Made by a program: the position numbers and the translations under genes. From positions 1,240,001-1,304,000 of the forward strand of contig NZ_QEES01000002.1 in NCBI RefSeq assembly GCF_003115775.1: a DNA stretch of 64,000 nt, read 5' to 3'. The notes beneath the pieces were generated by a model, which was given only the letters and a program-made list of their open reading frames with translations, was not told the origin of the DNA and made no database searches. Below, piece after piece: positions 1-8,187 of this stretch. How positions within the stretch are numbered: the first letter of the stretch is position 1; each line of letters opens with the position of its first letter. This stretch comes from Cellulomonas sp. WB94 (lineage in GTDB: Bacteria; Actinomycetota; Actinomycetes; Actinomycetales; Cellulomonadaceae).

Positions 1-3000
1 CCGACCGGGTCGCCGACGACCCGAGCACCGCCGGCACCTCGGTCGGCGAGAACCGGCTCACGTCGAAGACCGCCTCCTCGGTGCACGGCTCCCCCGCGAA
101 CCGGTCCGTGTCGACGACCGCGGCGTCGAACCGCGCGGCACGGCACTCGGTCCAGCTCCAGCGGTTGCGGCCCCGGCGCACGGTGAGCGCGGCGCGCGCG
201 CCCGGCGCTGGATGCTCGGGCACGACGTGGACGAGCTCGGGGGCAAGCACGCGCGTCTCTCCGCGCTCTGCCACGGTCGCGGTGACGCCACCGGCGTCGG
301 TCGGTTCGAGGACGAGCCGCCCCCCGGCCCCGATCGCGGCTGCGACGCGGACCGACCAACCGCCCGCCGGGTCGCCGAGCCGCGGCCACGCGATCCCGCG
401 CGCGGTGTCGACCTCGATCGTGGCCGGGACATCCGCGGACCCGGTGCTGGTGAACGTCAGCACGCTGCCGTGGGCCACGTCGGCCTCGACGTCGGCCCGG
501 ACCGGCGGGTACTCGACGACCTCGAGGTGGCGCACCGGCACGACCTCGACGCGACTGGCCGGTCCGGCGGTCGAAGACACCAGCCGGAGCCGTTCCGACG
601 GGCCGGCCTGGGCCACGCCGGGCAGCACCGCGTCGATCGCGGCGACGATCTCGGCGAGCAGGGTCGCCGACGGCCGGATGCCCGCGAGGTCCGCGTCGAC
701 CGGCTCACCGCCGTCGACCGCGAGGCGCAGCACCGACCGTTCTGACAGGTCGACGGGTGCGAGCAGGTCGACGGTGCCGTCGAGCATCGCGGGCTCGGGG
801 TCGGTGCCCGCCGCGGACGCACCCACGGCGCCCAGCAGGAACGGCGCCGCGTCGCCCGCGCCGGTGCGCAGGACCTCGACGCGGCTCGACGGGCCGGTCG
901 TCGGCGAGGTCACGTGGAGGCCCAGGCCGCCCGGCAGCACGAGGGTGCCGGACTCGGCGGTCGTGGCGGCCCGGATCGCCGCGGCGACCTGGACGGCGCT
1001 CACCGTGCGGCGGTCCTCCGCGGGGACCGCCGCCGTGAGGTCGACCGCGACGGGGGCACCGCCGTCGATCGCGAGGCGCAGCACGTGCGCGGTGCGCAGG
1101 TCGGCGCCCGCGGTCAGGTCGACGGTTCCCGCGACGCGCGCGGCCGCTGCGGCCTGCCCGACGTAGGTGCGCGGAGCCGGGAACCCGAGCACGGCAGGCG
1201 TCACGTCGGTGCCCGCGGTCGGGACCTCGAGGACGAGCCGGCTCGCGGTCGCGGTCGCGGGCGGGACGAGCAGCAGGTGCGTGCCGTCGTGCGCGGCGAC
1301 CTGGGCCGCGAGCGCGAGGTTGACCTGCGCGACGATCTGGCTGAGCTGGCGCGTCGCGGTCGTGGAGCCGTCACCGACCGGGACGTCGACCGGCGGGGCG
1401 TCACCGACCCCGATCCGCAGCGCGGCGTCGGCGGGCAGCTCGACCCCGGCGGACAGGTCGACGGTCCCGGCGAGGTGCACGGAGACCGCTCCCTGCCCCC
1501 GCGCGAGCACCGGGGGAACCCCGAGGACGCTGTCGAGCGCGTCGAGCGTGCGCGGCGGCTCGACCAGGATCCGCGACGCCGCCCCGGGCTCGGGGTCGGT
1601 CAGCACGAGGGTGCGACCGTCGGTCAGGGCGATCGGGCCGGGCGCGGTCGGGTGCTGCGCGGCATACGCGGTGGTGATCGCGTGGACGATCTCGGCCGCC
1701 GTGGTGGCCCGCGGGCGGGGGCCGGCGCAGTCGATCGGGACGGGCGTGCGGTCGCCGACCGTGAGGAGCAGGTGCCTGTCGACACTGAGGTCGACACCGC
1801 CCGAGAGGTCGTGGGGGCCGGTGAGGCGCGCGACGGTCGCGGCCTTGCCCGTCGCGGTGCGGGCCGTGAAGGCGAGCACCGTCGTCGCGGCGTCGTCCGT
1901 GACGCGGGCACGGGTGACGAATCGCCGGCGCAGGGTGTCGCTCAGCGGCTGCAGGTCGATCGAGCCGGCGGTGCCGGCGCTCGCCGACACGAGCTGGAGG
2001 TGCGCGCCGTCGTGCGACGCGACCGGGTCGCCGGGGTCGGCACCGAGCGCGGCGTTCAGCGCGTCCTTGATCTCCTCGACGCTCGCGTGGGTCACATCGG
2101 GGATGCCGCCGCGCAGGTCGACCTCACGCGGGGCGCCGCCGTCGAGGCCGAGCCGCAGCAGGTACCGCGACGACAGGTCGACGCCTCCCGAGAGGTCGGC
2201 CGTCCCGACCACGGCGGCCGTCACCGGGGCGGTGCCGCGCGCGGACCGGGGATGCAGACCGAGCACCACCTCCGCCGCGTCGCCGTCGACCTCGTCGACC
2301 CGCAGCGCGCCCGCGGCCCCGGCGGTGGGCGACACGAGCGTGACGCGGTCACCGTCGTGCGACGCCGCCTGCGCGCCGAGGCCCTCGTTCAGCGCGGCCA
2401 CGACCTCCGCGGGTGTCGTCGCGGCAGGGTCGAGGCCGGCCACGTCGATCGTGACCGGGGGTGCGGTGTCGAGCGCGACCCGCAGCCGTGAGTCCCGGCT
2501 GAGGTCGACCCCGAGCCCGATCCGGCGGTCCGAGACGACCCGCGCGGGGCGCGCGCCGGCACCGACGGCAACGGGGGCTGCCGTGCCGAACAGCGTGGCG
2601 GTCGCGGGCTGCGCCGCGGGGTCGGCCAGCACGATCGACCCGGCCTCCCCGGACGTGGGGGACGTGAGCGTGAGGAACCGGCCGTCGTCGGACGCGACCG
2701 TCAGGCCGAGCGCGGCGTTGATCGCGTCGGTGACCTGGGCGACGTCCACGGCCGCCGGACTCGCGGCGAGCGCCGCGCAGTCGACCTCGGCGACGTGGTG
2801 GCCGTCGACGACGACCCGCAGGTAGCGGGCCGCGGCGAGGTCGAGCGCCGAGCTCAGGTCGGCCGTCCCGACGATCCGGGCGTGCACCGGGTCCGAGCCC
2901 GCGTAGGTGCGGGGACGCAGGCCGAGCACGAGGTCGGCGGCGTCGTCCGGACCGTCCTCGACGAGGACCTCGGACCCGGTCCCGGTCGTACCCGACACCA

Positions 3001-3703
3001 GCACGAGGTGTCCCCCCTCGACCCGCGCGACCCCCGGCCGTCCGAGACCGGCCTCGATCGCCGCGACGAGCTCGGTCGGGCTCACCGCGGCCGGGTTCGC
3101 GGCCCCGGCGGTGAGGTCGACGGGCAGCGCGCCGTGACCGTCGAGCGCGACCCGCAGGACGCGCGCGGCGGTCAGGTCGACGCCGAAGCCCACCTCCACG
3201 CGCCCGACGAGGGTCGCGGGCTGCGCGTCCGCGCCCACGACGGTCGCCGATGGCACCCCGAGCACCAGGCTCGCGGCGTCGGCCCCGCGCGGCACGGTCG
3301 TCACCAGTACCGGGTCGGGCCGGTCCCACCACGTGTCGAGCGCATCGTCCTCGATGTGCAGGCCGAGCGCCTCGGCGGTGATCCGCAGGATCCCCTGCAC
3401 CGTGACGGTCCCGTCGAGGTAGGTGCGCACGTACCGGCGCAGGTGGTCACGGAACTCCTCGACGCTCTCGTCCGGACGCGGCGCGAGACCGTACAGCGCG
3501 GCGAACTTCCCCAGGTCCTCGATCGTCTTCTCGCCGGCGTCCGCGAACTGGATCCAGTGCGCGCGCATGACCGCGACCAGGGAGTTCTCCGCGGTCTGCA
3601 GCTCCCCGCCGTACGCGTCCACGAGGGCCCGGAGCGCCGAGGGGTCGCCCCGCAGCCGGAACGTGGGCGGCAGGTTCGCGAGGATGCGGTCGGCCTTAGG
3701 CAC
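1..3703 (-). CDS. Giant gpI-like tail/baseplate protein of an eCIS with tandem beta modules (3' end outside window)
   Basis: An open frame runs from a GTG at 3703 to the left edge without a stop, giving at least 1234 residues. The GTG overlaps the TAA of the gpJ gene by 8 nt, as expected in this operon. Residues 1-130 look like a phage tail protein I / Pvc12 N-terminus: NLPPTF, then a helical stretch with FADAGEKTIEDLGKFAALYG and a segment like those that contact gpJ. From about residue 163 there are about eight degenerate modules of 109-125 residues, each starting near a V-G-x-x-D-L-(S/T)-x-x-V-D-L pattern followed by LR(V/L)A(L/V)DG and a later LVSPT-G-like strand. Module starts fall near 3217, 2886, 2545, 2219, 1845, 1480, 1140 and 790. 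The last ~260 residues before the edge differ. The role as a baseplate-to-fibre part is inferred from position and the N-terminus. The repeats could be a surface or fibre region. Confidence 0.8.
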   Translation of the reverse strand, partial: MPKADRILANLPPTFRLRGDPSALRALVDAYGGELQTAENSLVAVMRAHWIQFADAGEKTIEDLGKFAALYGLAPRPDESVEEFRDHLRRYVRTYLDGTVTVQGILRITAEALGLHIEDDALDTWWDRPDPVLVTTVPRGADAASLVLGVPSATVVGADAQPATLVGRVEVGFGVDLTAARVLRVALDGHGALPVDLTAGAANPAAVSPTELVAAIEAGLGRPGVARVEGGHLVLVSGTTGTGSEVLVEDGPDDAADLVLGLRPRTYAGSDPVHARIVGTADLSSALDLAAARYLRVVVDGHHVAEVDCAALAASPAAVDVAQVTDAINAALGLTVASDDGRFLTLTSPTSGEAGSIVLADPAAQPATATLFGTAAPVAVGAGARPARVVSDRRIGLGVDLSRDSRLRVALDTAPPVTIDVAGLDPAATTPAEVVAALNEGLGAQAASHDGDRVTLVSPTAGAAGALRVDEVDGDAAEVVLGLHPRSARGTAPVTAAVVGTADLSGGVDLSSRYLLRLGLDGGAPREVDLRGGIPDVTHASVEEIKDALNAALGADPGDPVASHDGAHLQLVSASAGTAGSIDLQPLSDTLRRRFVTRARVTDDAATTVLAFTARTATGKAATVARLTGPHDLSGGVDLSVDRHLLLTVGDRTPVPIDCAGPRPRATTAAEIVHAITTAYAAQHPTAPGPIALTDGRTLVLTDPEPGAASRILVEPPRTLDALDSVLGVPPVLARGQGAVSVHLAGTVDLSAGVELPADAALRIGVGDAPPVDVPVGDGSTTATRQLSQIVAQVNLALAAQVAAHDGTHLLLVPPATATASRLVLEVPTAGTDVTPAVLGFPAPRTYVGQAAAAARVAGTVDLTAGADLRTAHVLRLAIDGGAPVAVDLTAAVPAEDRRTVSAVQVAAAIRAATTAESGTLVLPGGLGLHVTSPTTGPSSRVEVLRTGAGDAAPFLLGAVGASAAGTDPEPAMLDGTVDLLAPVDLSERSVLRLAVDGGEPVDADLAGIRPSATLLAEIVAAIDAVLPGVAQAGPSERLRLVSSTAGPASRVEVVPVRHLEVVEYPPVRADVEADVAHGSVLTFTSTGSADVPATIEVDTARGIAWPRLGDPAGGWSVRVAAAIGAGGRLVLEPTDAGGVTATVAERGETRVLAPELVHVVPEHPAPGARAALTVRRGRNRWSWTECRAARFDAAVVDTDRFAGEPCTEEAVFDVSRFSPTEVPAVLGSSATRS

Positions 3704-5303
3704 CGGGCGCCTCCACGTGCACGTCGCCCGGCACCATCTCGAGCGCGATCCACCACGGCTCGCCGGCGACCGTCGCGGAGACCTGGAACGTGCCGGCCTC
3801 GATCTCGTCGTCGGTCGCGGGCTGCCCCGCGCGCGCCGGGACCGTCGACTGCAGCAGCGAGCGGTCGGGCACGTGCGCGCTCGTCGGCGCGTGCGTCCCC
3901 GCGGCGGCGACCGCACCGGCGAGCGCGTCCCGCAGCGCCGCGGCGTCCCCCGCGGCGGCCAGGGTCGCGGCCTGCACGAGCGCGTCGACGAGGCCCGCGT
4001 CCCCGTCCGGACCGGCGAGGTCCGCGCGCGCGACGACGACGTCGACCACCGTCGCGGCCGTGACGTCGTCGACGTTGCGGATCGCGGTCAGCATCGCGGC
4101 ACCGTCGGCCGGTTCGCCGCGCGTGAGGCCGTCGACGTAGTGCTGCAGCGCCGCGACGACGTCGGACTGCACCTGCGCCTGGCCCGGCGCCGACAGCCCG
4201 GGCGTGATCGTCGCGGTGACACGCGGGGTGATGAACACGTACCGGGCCACGACCGTCGCCACGACCCCGGCGGCGCGTGTCGCGTGCACCGCGTCGACGA
4301 TGCTCCCGAGCCGCTCGGGCTCCGCCTCGACGACGACGGTCACCGTGCCCGGCTCGGAGCGCTTCGCCAGCGGGGAGCCCGGGTCGTAGAACTCGATCGG
4401 GGTTCCCCGGCTCTCCCGGATGGCGCGGTCGAGGGCCGCGATCGTGGCCTTGCCGAGCGAGCGCAGCGCGGCCTTCGCGCGCAGGCGCAGCTCGTCGTCG
4501 GTCTCGTCGGCCGCCGCGCGCTGCGTCGGGTCGAGGTTCGTCACGTGGTCGATCCCCGCGACCGGCTGGGACATCTCCGTGATCGCACCGGCCGGGACCA
4601 GACCGGCCTCGCCGGCGAAGCCCACGTCGGCGCGCACAGGCACGTCGATGCGCACCTGGCCGCGCTGGAGCGTGCGCGGCTGCGTCGAGGCGAACACGAC
4701 CTTGCCGCCCGTCGAGGCCAGCCGGGTCCCCGCGGGGATCGTGATGTTGCCGTCCACCCCGGCGCTACGGAAGAACGTCACCAGCCCCTCGGCGAACTCG
4801 GCCGTCTTGCGGAACACGTCGAGGATCGCCACGGTGTGGTCGAGCGAGGTGCCCGTCGCGGTGTCCACGAACGCCGACTCGTAGGCGAGGTTGATCTGGT
4901 CGTAGACCGTCGCGATCTCGCGCCCGACCGCCTCGGTGAGCGTGCGGGTCACGCTGCCGACGTTGATGTCCGAGAGCGGCGAACGGCTGTCGACCCGGAA
5001 GTAGTCGACGAAGAACGTCGTGTTGTCGTCGGGCTTCGTGCCGTCCTCGAGCCAGGCCACCGTGTTCGTCGCGGTGCCCGTGAACGCGTAGTCGATCGCC
5101 GGGAGGAAGGTGCGCGGCTTGCCTCCGGGCACGACGCCGGTGATGCTGCGCACGCCCGACGACGGCTCGGCGAGCGCGTACGTGAGCACCTTGAGGTCGA
5201 ACCGGATCGGCTCGTTGACGACGCCGCCGACGACCGACGTGAGGATGTCCTCGACGAGCTCCCCGAAGGGGCGGTGGACGAGGGTGACGGTGTCGACGTT
5301 CAC
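3696..5303 (-). CDS. Baseplate wedge protein, gpJ-like (Pvc11/Afp11 type)
   Basis: The protein has 535 residues and begins at a GTG overlapping the TGA of the gp25-like gene (GTGA). The middle carries the Baseplate_J signature: a beta-rich segment with ITIPAGTRLAS and VVFAST near residues 190-215, a tandem beta stretch (VDVPVRAD-like), then DETDDELRLRAKAALRSLG around 270-290 leading into the helical part, and a (T/V)TVVVEAE strand after it. In contractile tails, gpJ/gp6 homologues form the wedge ring between the gp25 knob and the tail-fibre side. The C-terminal ~100 residues are Ala-rich and may be a partner-binding extension. Neighbours on both sides (gp25 and gpI types) match the usual phage and eCIS order. 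Confidence 0.88.
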   Translation of the reverse strand: MNVDTVTLVHRPFGELVEDILTSVVGGVVNEPIRFDLKVLTYALAEPSSGVRSITGVVPGGKPRTFLPAIDYAFTGTATNTVAWLEDGTKPDDNTTFFVDYFRVDSRSPLSDINVGSVTRTLTEAVGREIATVYDQINLAYESAFVDTATGTSLDHTVAILDVFRKTAEFAEGLVTFFRSAGVDGNITIPAGTRLASTGGKVVFASTQPRTLQRGQVRIDVPVRADVGFAGEAGLVPAGAITEMSQPVAGIDHVTNLDPTQRAAADETDDELRLRAKAALRSLGKATIAALDRAIRESRGTPIEFYDPGSPLAKRSEPGTVTVVVEAEPERLGSIVDAVHATRAAGVVATVVARYVFITPRVTATITPGLSAPGQAQVQSDVVAALQHYVDGLTRGEPADGAAMLTAIRNVDDVTAATVVDVVVARADLAGPDGDAGLVDALVQAATLAAAGDAAALRDALAGAVAAAGTHAPTSAHVPDRSLLQSTVPARAGQPATDDEIEAGTFQVSATVAGEPWWIALEMVPGDVHVEAPGA

Positions 5304-5806
5304 AGCGGACCTCCGGCGAGCGGCACCGGGAACACGAGGTTGAGCGCGGTCACGTGGTCGATCGCGAGGAGCGACGCGCGGATCTCGAGGCGGGTCGGGC
5401 CGCTCGGGGCGGTCGTCACGGTGATCGACGTGACAGACGCGACCCGGGGCTCGTCCGCGAGCGCTTGCAGCGCGAAGAGCTTGGCCCGGTTGCGGGTCGT
5501 GACGGTGTTGAGCTCGCCGATGAGCTCGTGCAGGCGGCTCCCGTACGTGGCGTGCCCGAGGTGCGCGAGCTCGCCGACCTGCGTGAGGAAGCGCAGGAGC
5601 AGCGCCTGCTGGAGGTTCTCGAAGCCCGTGACCGGCAGCAGGTCGTGGTTGCGCTCCGGTTCACCGGGCACCGCGAGCTGCGGGCGGGGGCCCGTGAGCA
5701 GGTCGCTGCCGCGCTCGCGCTGCTCGGCCGTCAGGAGGTCGCCGAGCAGACGCAGGTCCGTGCCGGGCAGCGCCTCACGGGGTGGGCCGACCGTCGGGGT
5801 GCTCAT
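5300..5806 (-). CDS. Baseplate wedge protein, gp25-like (Pvc9 type)
   Basis: The 168-residue protein starts at ATG 5806 behind a GGAGG five bases upstream. The centre has the gp25/gpW family pattern: LQQALLLRFLTQVGEL, then YGSRLHELIGEL with its (Y)GS-L motif, then a helix and two strands (VTSITVTT, RLEIRASLLAID). In contractile tails this lysozyme-like fold seeds the sheath at the baseplate. The N-terminal ~50 residues (PREALPGTDLRLLGDLL and on) are longer than in minimal gp25 proteins. Its stop overlaps the gpJ start. A three-copy 18-nt repeat fills its 5' untranslated stretch. Confidence 0.85.
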   Translation of the reverse strand: MSTPTVGPPREALPGTDLRLLGDLLTAEQRERGSDLLTGPRPQLAVPGEPERNHDLLPVTGFENLQQALLLRFLTQVGELAHLGHATYGSRLHELIGELNTVTTRNRAKLFALQALADEPRVASVTSITVTTAPSGPTRLEIRASLLAIDHVTALNLVFPVPLAGGPL

Positions 5807-5821
5807 CGCGACCTCCTCGTC

Positions 5822-5875
5822 CGTGCGGGTGCTGCGGTTCGTGCGGGTGCTGCTGTCCGTGCGGGTGCTGCCGGT
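5822..5875. repeat. Three tandem 18-nt repeats in the leader of the gp25-like gene
   Basis: On the plus strand the unit is cgtgcgggtgctgcNGtN, with copies at 5822-5839, 5840-5857 and 5858-5875. It lies in the 94-nt gap between the PAAR-like stop (5903-5901) and the gp25 start (5806). The period is a multiple of three, and read in the gp25 frame it gives Ser-Thr-Arg-Thr-rich codons, so it may be a decayed linker. No start codon with a good ribosome site precedes it. Confidence 0.8.
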
Positions 5876-5900
5876 GCTGGTTCGGCCGGGCGGCGTGGGG

Positions 5901-6242
5901 TCACGGCGGCCACGTGTCGGTCACGAAGGTCGCCGCGGGCGGCCCGATCACCAGCAGGACGCCGCTGCCCGACGGGATGCGGTCGCCGACCCGGACCAGC
6001 CCCTGCCCCCCGACCTGGAGCCCCGTGCTCGTCCCCACCGACCCGATGACCAGCGGGTACGGCGCCCCGGTGACCGAGTTGGCCATCAGGCAGATCGACC
6101 CGCTCGTGGCGAGCGGCATCCCGCCGGCGGTCACCCACGGCGGCAGGACGACGAGGATCGTGCCCGTGTCCGGCGCGCCGGTCACGCCGGGCGTCACGAC
6201 GACGCTGGCCCCGATGGTCACGGGCTGTCCTGGCACGATCAC
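5901..6242 (-). CDS. PAAR-like spike-tip protein
   Basis: The 113-residue protein has a GTG start at 6242 with GAGGAAGGG just upstream. It is Gly/Val/Pro/Thr-rich with short beta strands (VTIGASVVVTPG, GTILVVLPPW, LVIGSVGTS, LVRVGDRIPSG), as expected for the small beta-prism that caps a tail spike. It sits directly after the gpV-like spike gene and before gp25, where Pvc10/Afp10 tip proteins are found. No classical PAAR tetrapeptide is visible, so the name rests on position, size and composition. Its frame continues upstream, without interruption, into the stop codon of the spike gene through a Pro-Gly-Gln linker (see findings). Confidence 0.65.
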   Translation of the reverse strand: MIVPGQPVTIGASVVVTPGVTGAPDTGTILVVLPPWVTAGGMPLATSGSICLMANSVTGAPYPLVIGSVGTSTGLQVGGQGLVRVGDRIPSGSGVLLVIGPPAATFVTDTWPP

Positions 6243-6252
6243 TCCCTTCCTC

Positions 6253-6297
6253 GGCTGGGGTCCGGGTGGCTGCGGTCCGGGCGGCTGTGGTCCGGCG
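6253..6297. repeat. Three 15-nt repeats that encode an in-frame PQPPG-type linker
   Basis: Plus-strand units of ggctgNggtccggNN lie at 6253-6267, 6268-6282 and 6283-6297. On the minus strand they read as Pro-Gly-Pro-Gln-Pro repeats in the same frame as both the spike gene that ends at 6300 and the tip gene that starts at 6242. The only interruption between the two is the TGA at 6302-6300. Confidence 0.85.
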
Positions 6298-6299
6298 GG

Positions 6300-7106
6300 T
6301 CATGGCGAGAAGCTCGTCTGGCCCTGGATGGTCACCGACGCCCCCTGGACGGTGGCTCCGGCGCTCCCCTCGAGCGCCGCGGTGAGCGATCCCTTGAGCG
6401 TCGCGCGCGTGCCGGCCTCGGCGGTCAGGGTCGTGCCGGCCTTGATCGCGACGGCGCCGCCGGCCTGGATCGTGAGGTCGGACGCGGCCTTGAGGGTCAC
6501 CGAGCCCGCGGACTCGAGGGTCACGTCCCCGTCCTGGTCCATCGTCACGGTGGTCCGGCCGGCCTTGACGTGCACGGTCCCGCCGCTCGACCCCGACTGG
6601 TCGAGCTTCAGCTCGGTCTCGCCGGCCGTGGCCGTCACGGTCCCGTCGATGATCCGGACGGTGATCTTCGGGGGCATCTCGATGACGAGCTCGCGGGCAG
6701 GGCTCGCGTCGGGGTGGTTGCGCAGCGCGGCGAGCACGCTCGCGTCGTCGTCGGCGGCGAGCGGCAGTCGCAGCACGATCTCGTCGGTGGTCGACAGGGG
6801 CGGTCGGTCCGCGTCGTCGTACAGGCGCGCGATGACGACGGGGCTGTTGACGTCGCCGTGGTCGAACGCGACGAGCACGAGGTCGCCGACGTTGGGGATC
6901 CCGACGGTGCCGATGTGGCCGGTGCCGACCGGTACGCGCTTGAGGGCGAGCCCGCTGTTCTTGAGGGTCACGTCGACGCCGTAGTTGTCGTCGTCGCCCG
7001 CGCCGGAGTGCGGGTGGACGTCCTCGACGACGCCGAGCTCGGTCGTGCGGACGGCCGCGAGCTCGTGGCGGACGATCGCGGCGATCGTGTCGACGATCGT
7101 GCTCAT
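6300..7106 (-). CDS. Spike/baseplate protein V-like (gpV/gp5 OB-fold plus beta-helix)
   Basis: The 268-residue protein starts at ATG 7106, overlapping the hub gene stop (ATGA). The N-terminal ~110 residues match the gp5/VgrG OB-fold: GVVEDVHPHSG, YGVDVTLKNSG, then VPVGTGHIGTVGIPNVGDLVLVAFDHGD and PVVIARLYDDAD, a standard phage baseplate V pattern. Residues ~145-268 are repetitive short strands rich in T, G, A, S and V (VTMDQDGDVTLES, VTLKAASDLTIQAGG, VAIKAGTTLTAEAG), typical of a trimeric intertwined beta-helix needle. With the gpD-like hub it would form the central spike that Pvc8-type proteins make as one chain. Here the hub and spike are separate genes, as in myophages. Confidence 0.88.
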   Translation of the reverse strand: MSTIVDTIAAIVRHELAAVRTTELGVVEDVHPHSGAGDDDNYGVDVTLKNSGLALKRVPVGTGHIGTVGIPNVGDLVLVAFDHGDVNSPVVIARLYDDADRPPLSTTDEIVLRLPLAADDDASVLAALRNHPDASPARELVIEMPPKITVRIIDGTVTATAGETELKLDQSGSSGGTVHVKAGRTTVTMDQDGDVTLESAGSVTLKAASDLTIQAGGAVAIKAGTTLTAEAGTRATLKGSLTAALEGSAGATVQGASVTIQGQTSFSP

Positions 7107-8185
7107 GACGCACCTCCGGTCGGTGTGGTGGTCGGTGTGGACCCCGGCGTCGCGGCGGCTGCCTGCGCGGCCGCGCCGGTGAGGCTGCGCAGGTCGACGT
7201 CGGTCACGAACCCCTCGGCCTTGGTGATCCGGTGCTCGACCGCGCGCACCTGGTAGTTCCCGTCGAGCTCGTCGACCCCGGCGCGCGTGGGGAAGCGCTC
7301 GAGCCGGACGAGGTCGCCGAGCGCGACCTGCGGGCGGCCCTGGATGCGCACGCGGCCACGGAGCGCCGCGGTCGTCAGCGCGTCGAGCGCAGCGGTCGCC
7401 GCGGTCGAGGCCGCCGCCGCGGTGCGGACCGCCGACCGTTCGAGCAGCAGCGTGGGCGTCCCGGTGCCGGCGCTCGCGCGGTACGGCGTGAAGTCGCTGG
7501 TCAGCCACGCCCAGGACTCGTCGCCGCTCGACGCGCCGGGGCTCTCCCCGAACACCTCGACCGTCCCGGCTGCGGGCCGGGCGCGCGTGAGGCAGGCCTC
7601 GAGCACGTGCTCGGCGTACTTCAGGACGTGCACGGTGCGGTTCCCGGCGAGCGCCTCGAACACGAGCCCGCCCTCGGGGGTCAGGTAGGTGTCGAACCCC
7701 GCGAGCACAGCGAGGTCGCGGATGTGCCGGGCGGCGTCCCGGCGACCGTCGACGACGTACGCGTTGGTCTGCGGCCCGTCCTCCACGCGCGCGACGTCGA
7801 CCCCGGCCTCGGCCGCGAGCGCACGGACCACGTCCCCGTACGTCGTGTCCTCGAACGTGCGGTCGAGGCGCGTGCGGAGCAGCGCGTCGGCCCGCGAGTG
7901 CCCGACGACGCGCACCGTGCACAGGTCCGGCTCGACGGTGACCACGGTCCCGGTGAGGACCCGCACGAGCCCGGCGTCGGGGTCGGCGTACCCGAGCTCG
8001 ATCGACAGGTCGTCGCCGGGCACGGCACGCAGCCCGCCGACCTGCCCCTGGACGATCGTCACCTCGTCCGCGGGGGTGTCCATGTCGAGCCGGACGACCA
8101 GCTCGACGACCGTGCTCGCGCGCGGCTCGGCGGTGGTGTCGACGACGTGGTCGCCGATGGTCACGCGGTAGGCGGGCCGGAGCAT
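7103..8185 (-). CDS. Tail hub protein, gpD / late control D-like
   Basis: The 360-residue protein starts at ATG 8185, two bases after the previous stop. It follows the gpD/VgrG hub plan: an N-terminal beta barrel (YRVTIGDHVVDTTAE, LVVRLDMDTPADEVTI, DDLSIELGYADP, VLTGTVVTVEPD, VRVVGHSRADALLR), then TYGDVVRALAAEAGVD and an L-A-x-x-x-G-F-D-T segment typical of the gpD second barrel, and a C-terminal domain ending ITKAEGFVTDVDLRS. Such hubs form a trimer joining tube and spike. It overlaps the gpV gene by ATGA, which fits translational coupling of hub and spike. The last ~20 residues are Thr/Pro-rich. Confidence 0.87.
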   Translation of the reverse strand: MLRPAYRVTIGDHVVDTTAEPRASTVVELVVRLDMDTPADEVTIVQGQVGGLRAVPGDDLSIELGYADPDAGLVRVLTGTVVTVEPDLCTVRVVGHSRADALLRTRLDRTFEDTTYGDVVRALAAEAGVDVARVEDGPQTNAYVVDGRRDAARHIRDLAVLAGFDTYLTPEGGLVFEALAGNRTVHVLKYAEHVLEACLTRARPAAGTVEVFGESPGASSGDESWAWLTSDFTPYRASAGTGTPTLLLERSAVRTAAAASTAATAALDALTTAALRGRVRIQGRPQVALGDLVRLERFPTRAGVDELDGNYQVRAVEHRITKAEGFVTDVDLRSLTGAAAQAAAATPGSTPTTTPTGGAS

Positions 8186-8187
8186 GG

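Noticed and set aside
3301-3756. 151-aa minus-strand frame over the start of the gpI-like gene
   Set aside because: It is in another frame and Arg/Ser-rich. The gpI frame from GTG 3703 is conserved in pattern and runs open to the edge.
3423-7256. 1277-aa plus-strand open frame
   Set aside because: It is antisense to well-recognised baseplate genes, has Arg/Asp/Gly-heavy composition typical of a high-GC shadow frame, and shows no domains.
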